Numbered from the stretch's first letter, positions 21,274-32,069 are shown. The stretch: 64,000 nt of DNA from Tritrichomonas musculus (GCA_039105265.1 JAPFFF010000001.1:558001-622000); one strand, 5' to 3'. Numbers and translations: made by a program. Notes: generated from the sequence alone by a model not told the origin.

Positions 21274-22258
21274 GACCTCTTAGTTAAGAAAGGTGGCCGT
21301 TAATTTATTTGCCTCAAAGTTCGTAATTTTATTTCAAACTTCCTTATGTTTTGAATGCTTCTTCCAAATTAAAAATTTTATTTTCCTCTCAAAATCCTAA
21401 CAAAGTTTGAGAGAAGATAACAAAATTGGATAGAATTTTCACGAACTTTGAGACAAATAAATTAACGGCCACCTTTCTTAACTAAGAGGCTAGGCTTTTG
21501 TGTCCATATAAAAAAGTGTCCATTTAAATTCAAAAAGTGAGCTTTGGATACAAAATTTTGTTCGTTATTATTTGAGAACTATTGAGTGTCCAAAATATCC
21601 ATTTGGACACATTTATTTCAATTTTGGATACACTCTTAATTTTCAATTAATTAATTCCAAAGAATTAAATGAATATTTGATCGTCGTGGTTAAATAATAA
21701 ATGAGATTGTAAATATTATTATACATAAATATTTATTTATATTGTTTAATATTTTTATTAATTTATTATTTAATCTTTGTTATAATATTATTTATTTGAT
21801 TTGAAAATTACATATTCTTAAATTTTATTCAATATATTATAATATTTTTAATATTTTTTTTTTATTTTAAAATTATATTTTTATATATTTATATAGTTAT
21901 GAAATAATGAAGAAATAATACATATAATTACATTTTTACGAAAATATTTTTAATTTTGTTATAGAAAAAAAATTGAGAGTATTATTCAAAATTTAAGAAA
22001 AAAAAAAGATATCTACTCTCACTTTTTTTCTTTAGCAAGACAAATTAAAAAATGTAGAAAAATGAATATGATATTTTCGTTTTTTTACAAAAGAAATATA
22101 ATATGTCCAAAAAAAATTAATGGACACAGATATTCAAAAAATACTCTCAAAAAGAGGATTTTTAAAAATTTTGTATCCATTAAAATTCTTAAAGCTTCAT
22201 CAAAAAGTTAGAAAATGGAAACTTTTTTATATGGACACAAAAGCCTAGCTAAGAGGTC
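21274..22258. mobile_element. Palindromic MITE, split by a later insertion
   Basis: Ends GACCTCTTAGTTAAG and its reverse complement, with arms of about 50 bp (21274-21325 and 21443-21489, plus the displaced tip 22249-22258). The flanking TCCTA (21269-21273 and 22259-22263) fits a 5-bp target duplication. Its right arm is interrupted by the 759-bp element at 21490-22248; without that element it would be about 220 bp. Confidence 0.7.
21490..22248. mobile_element. hAT-like non-autonomous element, 759 bp, nested
   Basis: Ends CTAGGCTTTTGTGTCC and reverse complement; the inverted similarity extends about 60 bp inward with a few differences. It is bordered by an exact 8-bp duplication CTAAGAGG (21482-21489 and 22249-22256) taken from the right arm of the older palindromic MITE. 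An 8-bp duplication is typical of hAT transposons. There is no coding capacity; the interior repeats TGTCC/GGACA and 'TTTGGATAC' motifs. Confidence 0.75.
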
Positions 22259-22263
22259 TCCTA

Positions 22264-22549
22264 TATAAAATGCTTTTTAAATGCTGTAATTGTTTTTTTT
22301 TTTTTTTTTTTTTAATAGAATCTTTATTCTATTTCTGATTGAGAAAAAAATAAAAATTCCTAGGCTTTTGTGTCCGAAATTTTTTATATTCAAAAAGTTA
22401 AAAAAAGTATCCAAAAATATCCAATTTGGATACTTTTCGGACATTTTTCGAAACTTTTTGAGAAAAAAAAGTTCATTGAGTTTTTGTAAAATATTCAAGT
22501 ATCACAATTCTTTATTTTAATAGTTAATAAGATGGAAGCAATATTATAG
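22264..22549. repeat. T-run and partial copy of the hAT-like end
   Basis: A homopolymer of about 21 T near 22292-22312, then CCTAGGCTTTTGTGTCC at about 22359, a third copy of the end of the 759-bp element, with no matching opposite end nearby. A short palindrome around TATCCAATTTGGATA lies at about 22417-22432. This looks like a truncated relative. Confidence 0.5.
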
Positions 22550-22557
22550 GTATTTAT

Positions 22558-23855
22558 AAAGGGAGGCCAACGAAATTGAATGAATTTAAAATTTTCTATT
22601 ATTTTCCATTTATCTCATTAAAATAAGTACATTTACAAATAATAACTATTTATTTAATATTTGTATTAAATATTGTTAATAATATTTTGTTTTATTTTGG
22701 TCAATGCATCAATATCCATCATATCCTATCGGCTAAAATGAGATATATCCTGAATTAAATATGAGTTTCAATTACTTGGTATATAAATATGCAATATTTA
22801 AGCAATCGTTTTTTAAATAATTTGGTTTTTCGTTGAGATACCTTTGATACAAAAAATTTTGTAAGAGCATTTTAAAAAGAAAATATCTAAAAATTGGCAC
22901 ATCCTTTTATAAATTAATTCTTTATTTATATTAATTTAATAGAAATAGAACTATTAAAATAATTAATATTTAAATCCTAACTCAAATTATTGAGAAATAT
23001 GTATTTTATTTCAATAATGGCAAAATAAAGCCGATCTAAAAAACAAAAATGACCTTGATTCTTTCAAAAAAAGATTTATTTTGTAAATAAATTCTATATA
23101 TGCAATATACATGATTTAAATATATTGATTTCTAAAAGTAACGTTGAAATAATTACATTATGGAGAGATTCATATCATTAGTTCCATCAAATTAAAATAT
23201 TTCATTCCATAATTAGAGGTGAAATATTATATACTTATAGTATATTTATAATTAAAAATCAAAATCATGATTCGTTTGACTGTTATCATATTGCGATTTA
23301 TATAGCTTTACATTTAAATTAAAATCGCAAACAAATTACAATAATTGATTATATATATCAATTATACTCCATTAATGCTTTAAACATATTGATTTTTCCC
23401 GTTTTATGATTATTTCAACCAATTAAGAAAATTTTAATTTATTTGTTTTTTGCTTTTCAAAACACAAAAATTTGTTTTATTATAAACATTCAGATCTTAT
23501 TCCGTAAAAAAGTTATTTAATTTAAGATGATTTACTATGTTAATAAAAAAAATCCAATGATTTTTCTTCTTAATATAATTGTTTATTTTATGAATGAATA
23601 TATAAAAATATTTTTTGATTTTAAATTTTTAATATTTGAAGATTATTGAGAAATAAGAAAAATATTATTTTTATATTTCATTCAAATTAATTCAATTTTT
23701 AAAAAATAAAAATATCTAATTATTTAAAATAAAATAAAAGTAATCATGAGATGCATTAGTAATTAATTTTAATATATATATTAATATTAGAATATATAAT
23801 TTCCAATATAACTGTACTTTGAGTTAGATGTGAAAGCTTTCGTTGGCCTCCCTTT
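22558..23855. mobile_element. hAT-like non-autonomous element, 1,298 bp
   Basis: Ends AAAGGGAGGCCAACGAAA and its reverse complement (18 bp, exact), bordered by an exact 8-bp duplication GTATTTAT (22550-22557 and 23856-23863). No transposase frame is present. It lies directly upstream of the first MFS gene, ending about 175 bp before its start, and could affect its promoter. Confidence 0.75.
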
Positions 23856-24030
23856 GTATTTATTACACTTTTTTTGAAAAAGCATTCAATTATTTTTTTT
23901 TGAAATTTTTTTAAATCTCTTTTTCATTCAAATTATTGAATAAAGGAGTTAAATTTTAATTGAAAAATCATATCACTTACACACAAAAATTGATACTATT
24001 GTTTTTCTTCCCCTCAAAATTTATTTTTTT

Positions 24031-25443
24031 ATGCAGTATCCAACGGATTCATTACTTTCACTCACTGATAATCCAGATTATGTTTCAACAAAGACAGATT
24101 CGCCTCAAAAAAAATCGCATTTTCAAATTAAGAGAATTTTAATTTTTATTATGATATCAATAGTTGATATGATTGTTTTCTTTCAAAGAGCTTGTCCAAC
24201 TGTGGTAACAGATGAGTTGGCAAATGCTTATGATGTACAAGTATCTCAATTAGGTGTGTTTACTTCAATGTTTTATATTCCTTATTCGTTGTTACAACCA
24301 TTCGCTGGACTTTTAGCTGATGTTATGGAACCTTCATTCATAATTGGTTGTAGTACTATTATATCATCAATTGGTGCAATTATTTGTGGGTTAAGTCAAT
24401 CATTATTTGTAGGTTGTATTGGACGAATTATTGTTGGAACAGGATGTGGTTTAATATATTCACCTTGCAATAGAATCATTATGAATTGGTTTCCACTTCA
24501 ACATTATTCAAAGATGCTTGGTGTTTTTCTATTTATTGCTGGACTTGGGAATTTCCTTGCACAAACACCACTAACACTACTTGCTAGTCTTATAGGATGG
24601 CGATGGTGCTTTTTATCAATTTCTTTTGTTGCAATCTTTTTGGCTATAATAATGCTATGCTTCGTCAGAGGCAATCCAGTTGCATATGGATATCCTCCAG
24701 TTAATGATAACGTTACTGCTAACGTTAGCGATTATTCAATTAGAGAGAAGGCTTCTCATTTAGTAAAGAATTTGAAGACGATCATTTCAAATTCAAATTT
24801 TTGGTTGATTGCAATATACGTTTTCTTTGGGAATGGAGCATTTTACAATATTACAGGTATTTGGGGCGGACCTTATCTTAAAGAAACTCTAGGATATGAT
24901 TCAGTTAAAGCTAGCAATGCATTACTTGGCTTATCTCTAGGTGCAAATTTCGGTTCATTACTAAATCCATACGTTCTAGATTTTACCTGCAGATCTAAAA
25001 AATGGACTTGCTTTATAGAATCACTTATTAGCATTTTTTGTTGTATCCCATTCGGTTTCTTCCCAGAAAAATTAAATTTCTTTACGGTTATATTTTTGTT
25101 AACTGTTTTCGCTATTACCATAGCTGGAGTTGGAACAATTTCGTATCCTTATTGCGTTGAATTTTTCCATCCGTCATCAAGAGCATCTGCTCTTGGATGT
25201 CTCAATTGCTTTGCTTTTCTATCACTTATTATTTTTATGCCATTAACAGGAAGAATACTACAACATTTCGGAACATTACCAGATAATCCAGATTTACATC
25301 ATCCAGATGGATTTAGGTATGGCCTTTGGCTATTTAACATTGCTGGCCTTTCAATCGGTGCTATTCTCCTTTTATTTGTCAGAAATCCAAAAAAATCAGA
25401 AAAAAACATAGATACGATTTCAACATATGATTCTGTAAATTGA
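24031..25443 (+). CDS. Major facilitator superfamily transporter (copy 1)
   Basis: 470 residues with about 12 predicted membrane spans: a polar N-terminal tail (1-36), the first span at about 37-56, and an N-terminal half with the MFS pattern GLLADVMEP between spans 2 and 3, GRIIVGTGCGLIY, and 'TPLTLLASLIGWRW' at spans 5-6. A charged central loop (about 215-245) precedes the second half. The 'RACPTVV' and 'PYSLLQPFAG' blocks resemble organophosphate/phosphate-type MFS antiporters, but the substrate is not readable. It is in tandem with the gene at 26156. A central 482-bp tract (24163-24644) is nearly identical to that gene while the flanks are clearly diverged. Confidence 0.85.
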   Translation: MQYPTDSLLSLTDNPDYVSTKTDSPQKKSHFQIKRILIFIMISIVDMIVFFQRACPTVVTDELANAYDVQVSQLGVFTSMFYIPYSLLQPFAGLLADVMEPSFIIGCSTIISSIGAIICGLSQSLFVGCIGRIIVGTGCGLIYSPCNRIIMNWFPLQHYSKMLGVFLFIAGLGNFLAQTPLTLLASLIGWRWCFLSISFVAIFLAIIMLCFVRGNPVAYGYPPVNDNVTANVSDYSIREKASHLVKNLKTIISNSNFWLIAIYVFFGNGAFYNITGIWGGPYLKETLGYDSVKASNALLGLSLGANFGSLLNPYVLDFTCRSKKWTCFIESLISIFCCIPFGFFPEKLNFFTVIFLLTVFAITIAGVGTISYPYCVEFFHPSSRASALGCLNCFAFLSLIIFMPLTGRILQHFGTLPDNPDLHHPDGFRYGLWLFNIAGLSIGAILLLFVRNPKKSEKNIDTISTYDSVN

Positions 25444-26142
25444 ATTTAATAATAATAATTCAAATCCTTAAATTGTTTAATTCTCTCTTTTATATCATCC
25501 ATCAATGCAATATTATATAATAGTTATGGATAGAAAAAGCTACAAATTTTATTTTTTTTTATGCGAATAATTATTAACATTTTAAATTTGATTTTCTTTC
25601 TATTTTATAAACATATTACTTGTAAACAGTATATTGAAGATTAAAATGCTTTTTATTTTCTCATATGCTTGATTTTACCATAAATCTTTACATATTTAGA
25701 AATTTTTATTTAACCTCTTTTTTATTTTTTCTTTTCTCAAAAAGATTAAAATTTTCTATAAAGTAAAAATGCAATCACCTCTTTGAAGTTTTAAAATATT
25801 TCAATGTTTTTAATATTTAAATTATAAATATATATATTTGATTATAAATATTGATATATAAAAAAGAAAAAACATTACTTTAAGGAAGTATACTCTTTTT
25901 TATAATTTCAATGAACAAATTTTTCTTATAAAAAATTAAAAAATCTCATTTTTTTATGCATCATATACATTTTACTGACTATATTATTAGCATTAAATAA
26001 TGCTTTTCTAAACAAAAAAAGCGATATTTATAATCGTTTGCCAATTTTCAAATATATATTCAATTTTCAATTAAACCAAACGATTTATTCATTCAAATTA
26101 ATTATTTTTTGAATAAAAAAATTGAAAATATAAATAATGATA
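25444..26142. other. Intergenic between tandem MFS genes
   Basis: AT-rich with poly-T and ATATAT tracts. The only signal is the initiator at 26143. Confidence 0.5.
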
Positions 26143-26148
26143 TCATTT
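26143..26148 (+). promoter_or_regulatory. Initiator (TCATTT) of MFS copy 2
   Basis: TCA-Y-T-W match 7 nt before the ATG at 26156. It favours that ATG over an upstream in-frame TTG at 26147, which overlaps the initiator. Confidence 0.65.
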
Positions 26149-26155
26149 GTATAGA

Positions 26156-27571
26156 ATGGAGAACCAAACTGATTCTTTACTTTCTTTTGGCGAAAATCCA
26201 GACTATCTTTCATCAGTACCAGGAAAACCAGAGAAAAAATCGCATTTTCAACACAGAAGAATTTTTATTTTTTTAAATATTGCATTGGTTGATATGATTG
26301 TTTTCTTTCAAAGAGCTTGTCCAACTGTGGTAACAGATGAGTTGGCAAATGCTTATGATGTACAAGTATCTCAATTAGGTGTGTTTACTTCAATGTTTTA
26401 TATTCCTTATTCGTTGTTACAACCATTCGCTGGACTTTTAGCTGATGTTATGGAACCTTCATTCATAATTGGTTGTAGTACTATTATATCATCAATTGGT
26501 GCAATTATTTGTGGGTTAAGTCAATCATTATTTGTAGGTTGTATTGGACGGATTATTGTTGGAACAGGATGTGGTTTAATATATTCACCTTGCAATAGAA
26601 TCATTATGAATTGGTTTCCACTTCAACATTATTCAAAGATGCTTGGTGTTTTTCTATTTATTGCTGGACTTGGGAATTTCCTTGCACAAACACCACTAAC
26701 ACTACTTGCTAGTCTTATAGGATGGCGATGGTGCTTTTTATCAATTTCTTTTGTTGCAATCTTTTTGGCAATAATTACATTAATCTTCGTCAGAGGCAAT
26801 CCAGTTACATATGGATATCCTCCAGTAAATAAGAGCCTTTCGGGAGATGCTGGCGAACTTACTATTAGCGATAGAGTATCACAATTAATGAAAAATCTAA
26901 AGACGATCATTACCAATTCAAACTTTTGGTTAATAGCAATTTTCATTTTTTTCGCAAACGGATCATATTACAATATCACAGGAATTTGGGGAGGACCATA
27001 TCTGAAAGAAAACCTTGGTTATGATCCTATTAAGGCCAGTAATGCATTATTAGGACTTTCTCTTGGCTCCAATTTTGGTTCTTTACTTAACCCATATGTT
27101 CCTGAGTTTATTTGCAAATCTAAAAAACGAACATTGTTTTTCGAAAGTATCCTTGCTATACTTTGCTGTATTCCACTTGGCTTTTTCCCAGATAAGTTGA
27201 ATTTCATAATGGTGATCTTTCTATTAACAGTTTTTGCAGTTACAACTTCAGGTGCAAGCCCAATTACATATCCATACGGCGTTGAGCTATTCCATCCATC
27301 ATGCGGTGCGTCAGTTTCAGGATGTTTAAACTGCTTTGCTTTCCTTTCACTTATTATATTTATGCCACTTACTGGTAAAATACTTGAATACTTCGGAACA
27401 TTACCAGGAAATCCGGATTTGCATCACCCAGATGGATTCAAATTTGGTCTTTGGGTATTCAATATGTGTGGCCTTAGTATCGGTTCTCTTCTTCTTTTAT
27501 TTGTAAGAAAGCCAAAAGTTATCGATGCTAATATTGAAACACTTACAACAGAATATGATTCATTGAAATAA
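26156..27571 (+). CDS. Major facilitator superfamily transporter (copy 2)
   Basis: 471 residues from the ATG at 26156 (MENQTDSLL), chosen because an initiator lies 7 nt before it. It has the same 12-span layout and motifs as copy 1. The N-terminal tails share the 'TDSLLS...NPDY' pattern with copy 1, and the second half is clearly similar but diverged (for example 'NITGIWGGPYLKE' is conserved). The tract 26288-26769 differs from copy 1 at about one position. The stop overlaps TAAA. Probably a plasma-membrane or vesicle solute carrier; the substrate is unknown. Confidence 0.85.
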   Translation: MENQTDSLLSFGENPDYLSSVPGKPEKKSHFQHRRIFIFLNIALVDMIVFFQRACPTVVTDELANAYDVQVSQLGVFTSMFYIPYSLLQPFAGLLADVMEPSFIIGCSTIISSIGAIICGLSQSLFVGCIGRIIVGTGCGLIYSPCNRIIMNWFPLQHYSKMLGVFLFIAGLGNFLAQTPLTLLASLIGWRWCFLSISFVAIFLAIITLIFVRGNPVTYGYPPVNKSLSGDAGELTISDRVSQLMKNLKTIITNSNFWLIAIFIFFANGSYYNITGIWGGPYLKENLGYDPIKASNALLGLSLGSNFGSLLNPYVPEFICKSKKRTLFFESILAILCCIPLGFFPDKLNFIMVIFLLTVFAVTTSGASPITYPYGVELFHPSCGASVSGCLNCFAFLSLIIFMPLTGKILEYFGTLPGNPDLHHPDGFKFGLWVFNMCGLSIGSLLLLFVRKPKVIDANIETLTTEYDSLK

Positions 27572-28042
27572 AATTTATTATTAATTGATTGGGTGGATTT
27601 GCTCAATAACTAATAATAATCTTAGTATTACTGCTTGAATAAATATCAACTGTCAATTCCTCTTCTATAAGTTTTCTTACAAGAAGAAAATATTAATAAT
27701 AATAATTCTTATTTTTTTTTTTTGTAATTTTTTTTTTAGTAGAAAACAATTTCTTTCAAAGTTTATAAATATATTGGGAGCTATCTTAAGATTTTTTTTT
27801 AATTTTAATATTTTCAATAATATTATATTCTTTGATTAAATTTAATCATTCAAAAATCTTCATATTGAAAGTTTGATTAAAATCTTATATTTAAAATTGA
27901 TAAAATCCAAAGTTTTGGTTCAAATCAAATTCAATCATATAATTCAAATCGAATAATAAAATATGAAGTTCGTATTTTTATTAACATATTGTAAAAAAAA
28001 AAAAATAAAATATAAAAAGAAAATTCAATCTATTGATTCATA
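27572..28042. other. Intergenic between convergent genes
   Basis: AT-rich 3' flanks of the MFS and CLASP-like genes with several poly-T tracts. Nothing else seen. Confidence 0.5.
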
Positions 28043-30364
28043 TCAACAATTTTCGTCAGAATTCATAAATTGATTTTCTATTTTTAAGATCAACTTTTTG
28101 TGAGCGAAAGGAATTGAATCCATATCGACTAAAAGTTTCTTAGAAGCCTTAGAAATTGCCATTTCAATTAATATCACCTGTTCTCTAATATCGCCAGAAG
28201 CATGCTTAAAAATCGAGTATAATCTCGGGTAATAAACGTCTGCACCACTTATGACAACTTTAGAGCAATTCCAAACGAATATTGCCACGCCGAAAATCAA
28301 ATCTGGCACCACGTTATCAGTCTCAATAATCTTCAATAACTGTGGTGATGTAAAATGAGCGCAAATTCTTCTAATTTCATTTATATGACGTTGAACTTTT
28401 CCCTGGGAAAGGACTGACAAAAACTTGATCAAATCCAAGAAGACCATTTCGATTCTTCTTATAGAACAAAAGTCAACCTGGACGAGAGCATCAGCGATCA
28501 AAATAAGGTTTGATTTTTCACCTTTCTTAAATTCTTTATTAACGGTCTCTAGCGGGTTTTCATAATTGATTACACCTTTCAAATTTTCATAAGGTCTGGT
28601 CGTACTTTCTTGCTCGTTAACGACAAATTGCTCAAGTATCGCTTTCGCTTTCTGTGTCTGCAGCTCCATGAACTCCATGTACAACGAATGTTGATGTGAT
28701 GATGTGATGTGAAATAATTTGGTCACATCATCTAAGTATTCGGGCTGCCTGTCCGCAACTTGAAGGCTTTCTGGATAAGCTTTGTGAACGAGATAGCAGA
28801 GCAAATTAAAAAGTGCTTGTCGTTCTAATGTAACTCGCTCTTTGTTGTAGAAAAGTGATACGAAATATGATTCAATGTGAAGTGACCGTTTTTCATTATT
28901 TGCGATAATAACCGCCGCATCAACAATTTCACTTGGATCCCCTTCTAAAAATAACGTATCTGTTAACGGTTGGAACGGTTTGGTCTCATTTAAAAGGCGA
29001 ATTCCAAATAAAATAAACGTCAATATGTCGCTCTTAAAAAGTGAAATTAATTCAGGATTGTGTGATAATAATTCGGATAATATTTTGGAGAGTAATGGAG
29101 CTACTTGACGGCTGATGGGAAATGAGGCAGTAAGGACACAATCAACAAGCTGGTCAGGAGGTATTTGTAACTTTTTAGGTTGCTGTAATAATTTATCTAA
29201 ATCTTGGAGAAATTTGTACTTTTCTTGCCATTGTAATGTGGATAAATCTTTCAAAATAAATGATTCGGTGGAAGTTTTTTGAGTTGGTAAGAATCCGACG
29301 TTTTCTTCTAAAGGTTTTTCTTCTTTAATTTGAATCTTTATCTCTGTGGAATCTTTTTCTTCAAAGTTTGATTGCTGTTGAGGTATATAGTTGCTTTGAG
29401 ACATTTTTGATGATTTTGATTGCTTAGAAATGATTGAAGCACGAGATGATCTTGAATTTCTTGAGGATCTTGACTCACGTGATCTTGAAGAAGCACGCGA
29501 ATTTTCATGCGAACTTGAATAATTTGCCGAAATGTTTTCGTTGTTTATATTTACATAATCATTTGGGGATTTGGTGGCTGATATTTGCGATCTTCTCGAA
29601 GAATGCGAGTGAGTAGACTGTTGGGATAACAAATCTTCTTGACTTTGAACTAAGGAGTTCAATCGATTTCTTTGACGATTTCTAAGGGCTCTTTGTTCTA
29701 CTTTTATTTTTGGGCTTAATGGTTCTTCTTGCTCTCCTGGATGAAGCAGTCGAAAATGATCTTCTGCTGCATGTAATGATGAATTAAGATCTTCTTGTTG
29801 AATATGCTCAAGTATTTGCATAGTTTTCTTTTGGATTTGAATTTTTGGATCTTTTAAAAGTTTACAAATTGATTCTACTGGTATAATATTAGAATCATTA
29901 TTTTCACTGTAATGAATTTCATCTGTATGCTCAAGTAATAAATCAAGTATCATCAATTTTTGATTTAATGAGCGACTATTGGTAAGTTTATTGTCGAGCT
30001 CAGGCCACCAATTAGAAGGAAATTCAATATTCATTATGACACTCGCGCATTCACGAGCAAGCCTGACTATTTTTTTATTTACTGAAGAAAGACTTGAAAT
30101 AACATTTGGAAAAGCAACGTTTGAATCATAAACATAATCGCAAAATTTGGCTAAAAAATAAGATTCGAGATCAAATGCTATCAATCGAATTTTATAATTA
30201 TTGTGAGTAAGAAAAGGAGCTAAACGAGGATATAAAAAATCGACGATTTCTGGAGTAATTAAGTTTGCTTGTTTCATTTCTTCGATATCATTTAAAGCAT
30301 TTGTAATCGCTATTGGCTGGTCTGATTTGAGTCTTTGAATAATAGAGTTTAAATAATTATCCAT
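28043..30364 (-). CDS. CLASP/TOG-like microtubule-associated protein
   Basis: 773 residues. Residues about 1-200 are helical HEAT-like repeats ('RLAPFLTHNNYKIRLIAFD', 'KIVRLARECASVIM') of the kind that make a TOG domain. Residues about 235-335 are Ser/Arg-rich (SRASSRSRESRSSRNSR), and residues about 365-770 are again helical repeats ('LQWQEKYKFLQDLDKLL' resembles the Trp-containing first TOG repeat). TOG, then a basic Ser/Arg linker, then TOG is the layout of CLASP, which binds microtubules and promotes rescue. The single-family assignment is inference; another HEAT-repeat protein is possible. No initiator match was seen close to the ATG. Confidence 0.5.
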   Translation of the reverse strand: MDNYLNSIIQRLKSDQPIAITNALNDIEEMKQANLITPEIVDFLYPRLAPFLTHNNYKIRLIAFDLESYFLAKFCDYVYDSNVAFPNVISSLSSVNKKIVRLARECASVIMNIEFPSNWWPELDNKLTNSRSLNQKLMILDLLLEHTDEIHYSENNDSNIIPVESICKLLKDPKIQIQKKTMQILEHIQQEDLNSSLHAAEDHFRLLHPGEQEEPLSPKIKVEQRALRNRQRNRLNSLVQSQEDLLSQQSTHSHSSRRSQISATKSPNDYVNINNENISANYSSSHENSRASSRSRESRSSRNSRSSRASIISKQSKSSKMSQSNYIPQQQSNFEEKDSTEIKIQIKEEKPLEENVGFLPTQKTSTESFILKDLSTLQWQEKYKFLQDLDKLLQQPKKLQIPPDQLVDCVLTASFPISRQVAPLLSKILSELLSHNPELISLFKSDILTFILFGIRLLNETKPFQPLTDTLFLEGDPSEIVDAAVIIANNEKRSLHIESYFVSLFYNKERVTLERQALFNLLCYLVHKAYPESLQVADRQPEYLDDVTKLFHITSSHQHSLYMEFMELQTQKAKAILEQFVVNEQESTTRPYENLKGVINYENPLETVNKEFKKGEKSNLILIADALVQVDFCSIRRIEMVFLDLIKFLSVLSQGKVQRHINEIRRICAHFTSPQLLKIIETDNVVPDLIFGVAIFVWNCSKVVISGADVYYPRLYSIFKHASGDIREQVILIEMAISKASKKLLVDMDSIPFAHKKLILKIENQFMNSDENC

Positions 30365-30755
30365 TAATATTAATATTGTACGTTTAGCCTAATTATTATT
30401 TACGATTAAAATCTGCTGAAATTCATAACGTCAAAAAAAAATAAGTATTCAAATTCATTATATGTTGAGGAAATCTACAAATTATCCTTTTAATTAATCA
30501 TACGCATTTCACTTATTTGGGAGGCATTTACACAATACGTTAAATAAAATATTTGACAGATAGAGGAAATTTTTTGATAGTAAATTGAATTATTAAATTT
30601 ATATTTATATCTATAATTAAATTGATAATATCAAAAATTATAATAATATAAAATTTTATATTATCATATAAATTAAAATATTGTTAAATTTATGAAAAAA
30701 AATGCAGTGTTTAATAGGCAAAACTTAAACCTTAGAAATATTTGGTTTTAAAAAT
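30365..30755. other. Divergent intergenic region
   Basis: AT-rich spacer between the CLASP-like and BTB genes, presumably with both promoters. No TCA-Y-T-W match within 20 nt of either start. Confidence 0.4.
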
Positions 30756-32069
30756 ATGAGTCAAATTGAACTTAAAACTTCAAGTATTTTAACAGTTCCC
30801 CTTCAAACATATAATGAAGATTTTACATTTATAGTTAATGGCACAGAATTCAAAACAAAAAGATTAATTGCTGATCTTTTATCCCCCAAAATTTGCCAAA
30901 TTCATAGCAACGATCCGATAATATACACATTCGCAATCAATACAAGCCAAAGTGGCGATTTTTCCCGCATTCTTAACCTTTCAAACTTCAATAAACAATC
31001 TATTCCTGAAAGCGAACTTCCTTTTATCATTGAAGTTATTGAACATCTTGGCAATGAAACAATCCAATTACAAGAAACCACAGCCTATCCTACTATAACA
31101 GTTGATAATATATTTGATGAAATCCTAAAACACGAAAAATACAGCAATTTTTACCGTCAACGTTTTTCAACAGAAATTAACTTCATATCATCTCACTTCT
31201 TCGAGCTTTGTGAAACAAAAAAAGAAGATCTTTTAAAATTACATATTGATACGATAATTAGTGTTCTTACAAGCAACGAGCTCAAACTGACTAGTGAAGA
31301 CCAGTTGCTACAATTTATTAATGAATTATACCTTTCTGACTCAAACTATTCAATTTTGTATGAAACCGTTTTATTCTCAAATGTCACCTCACAAAGCATG
31401 AAGAAATTCATTGAAATATTTGACTACAACGATATGTCGAATTCAATGTGGAAGCAGATTTCAGACAGACTCGAGAGAGAGATTGAAAAAATGGAAGAAG
31501 ACAAGCATGAGGAACGATACAGCATAAGCGTGAAGAAGGAGAAGCCAAAAAGTGGCACTGTTTTCAATTACCCTGGAAATAACGAGTTTTGCGGCATCAT
31601 CAACCACCTTCGCAATCAGTCCAACAACAACATTGAGAGCGTAATGAACATAACCGCTTCTTCAATTAATGGTAGTTATATTCCAAGCAACGTGACACTC
31701 CACAATGACAGAAGCAAGTACTTTGATTCAAATGGTCAGGCAGGCGACTGGATTTGCTTTGATTTCAAGAATCATTCAGTGATTCCAACTGACTACACAA
31801 TTATGTCGATAAGCTGGAGTAAAGGCAGCGATCATCCGAGGAGCTGGGTAATTGAGTGCTGCAGTGACAACAGTTCGTGGGAAGTTGTTGACGAAGTCAG
31901 TAACACCGACTTTTTGAATGGGAGTAATCTAGTTCACACATTCAAGATACAAAAACAGCCAACAAAAGGTTTCCGGTATGTTCGAATGCGTTCAACAGGC
32001 CCTGACTGCAGCGTTAGCAGCAATTATCTATCATTTGATTCATTTGAATTATATGGAACTTTGCTATAA
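30756..32069 (+). CDS. BTB-like plus F5/8 type C (discoidin-like) domain protein
   Basis: 437 residues. Residues about 20-110 have the pattern of a BTB/POZ domain ('FTFIVNGTEFKTKRLIADLLS...', 'FSRILNLS'). The middle is helical, like a BACK-type linker. A charged hinge lies at about 240-265. Residues about 275-435 form an F5/8 type C/discoidin-like beta sandwich ('WICFDFKNHSVIPTDYTI', 'HPRSWVIECCSDNSSWEVVD', 'FRYVRMRSTGP', 'FDSFELYG'). This two-domain plan is a large family in trichomonads and resembles BTBD9 of animals. BTB proteins often act as cullin-3 adaptors; that role here is inference. The stop overlaps TAAA. The codon use becomes more GC-rich over the discoidin part. Confidence 0.75.
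   Translation: MSQIELKTSSILTVPLQTYNEDFTFIVNGTEFKTKRLIADLLSPKICQIHSNDPIIYTFAINTSQSGDFSRILNLSNFNKQSIPESELPFIIEVIEHLGNETIQLQETTAYPTITVDNIFDEILKHEKYSNFYRQRFSTEINFISSHFFELCETKKEDLLKLHIDTIISVLTSNELKLTSEDQLLQFINELYLSDSNYSILYETVLFSNVTSQSMKKFIEIFDYNDMSNSMWKQISDRLEREIEKMEEDKHEERYSISVKKEKPKSGTVFNYPGNNEFCGIINHLRNQSNNNIESVMNITASSINGSYIPSNVTLHNDRSKYFDSNGQAGDWICFDFKNHSVIPTDYTIMSISWSKGSDHPRSWVIECCSDNSSWEVVDEVSNTDFLNGSNLVHTFKIQKQPTKGFRYVRMRSTGPDCSVSSNYLSFDSFELYGTLL

Noticed and set aside
22290-22520. Phe/Lys-rich frames around a poly-T run
   Set aside because: Low-complexity AT artefact over a transposon relic.
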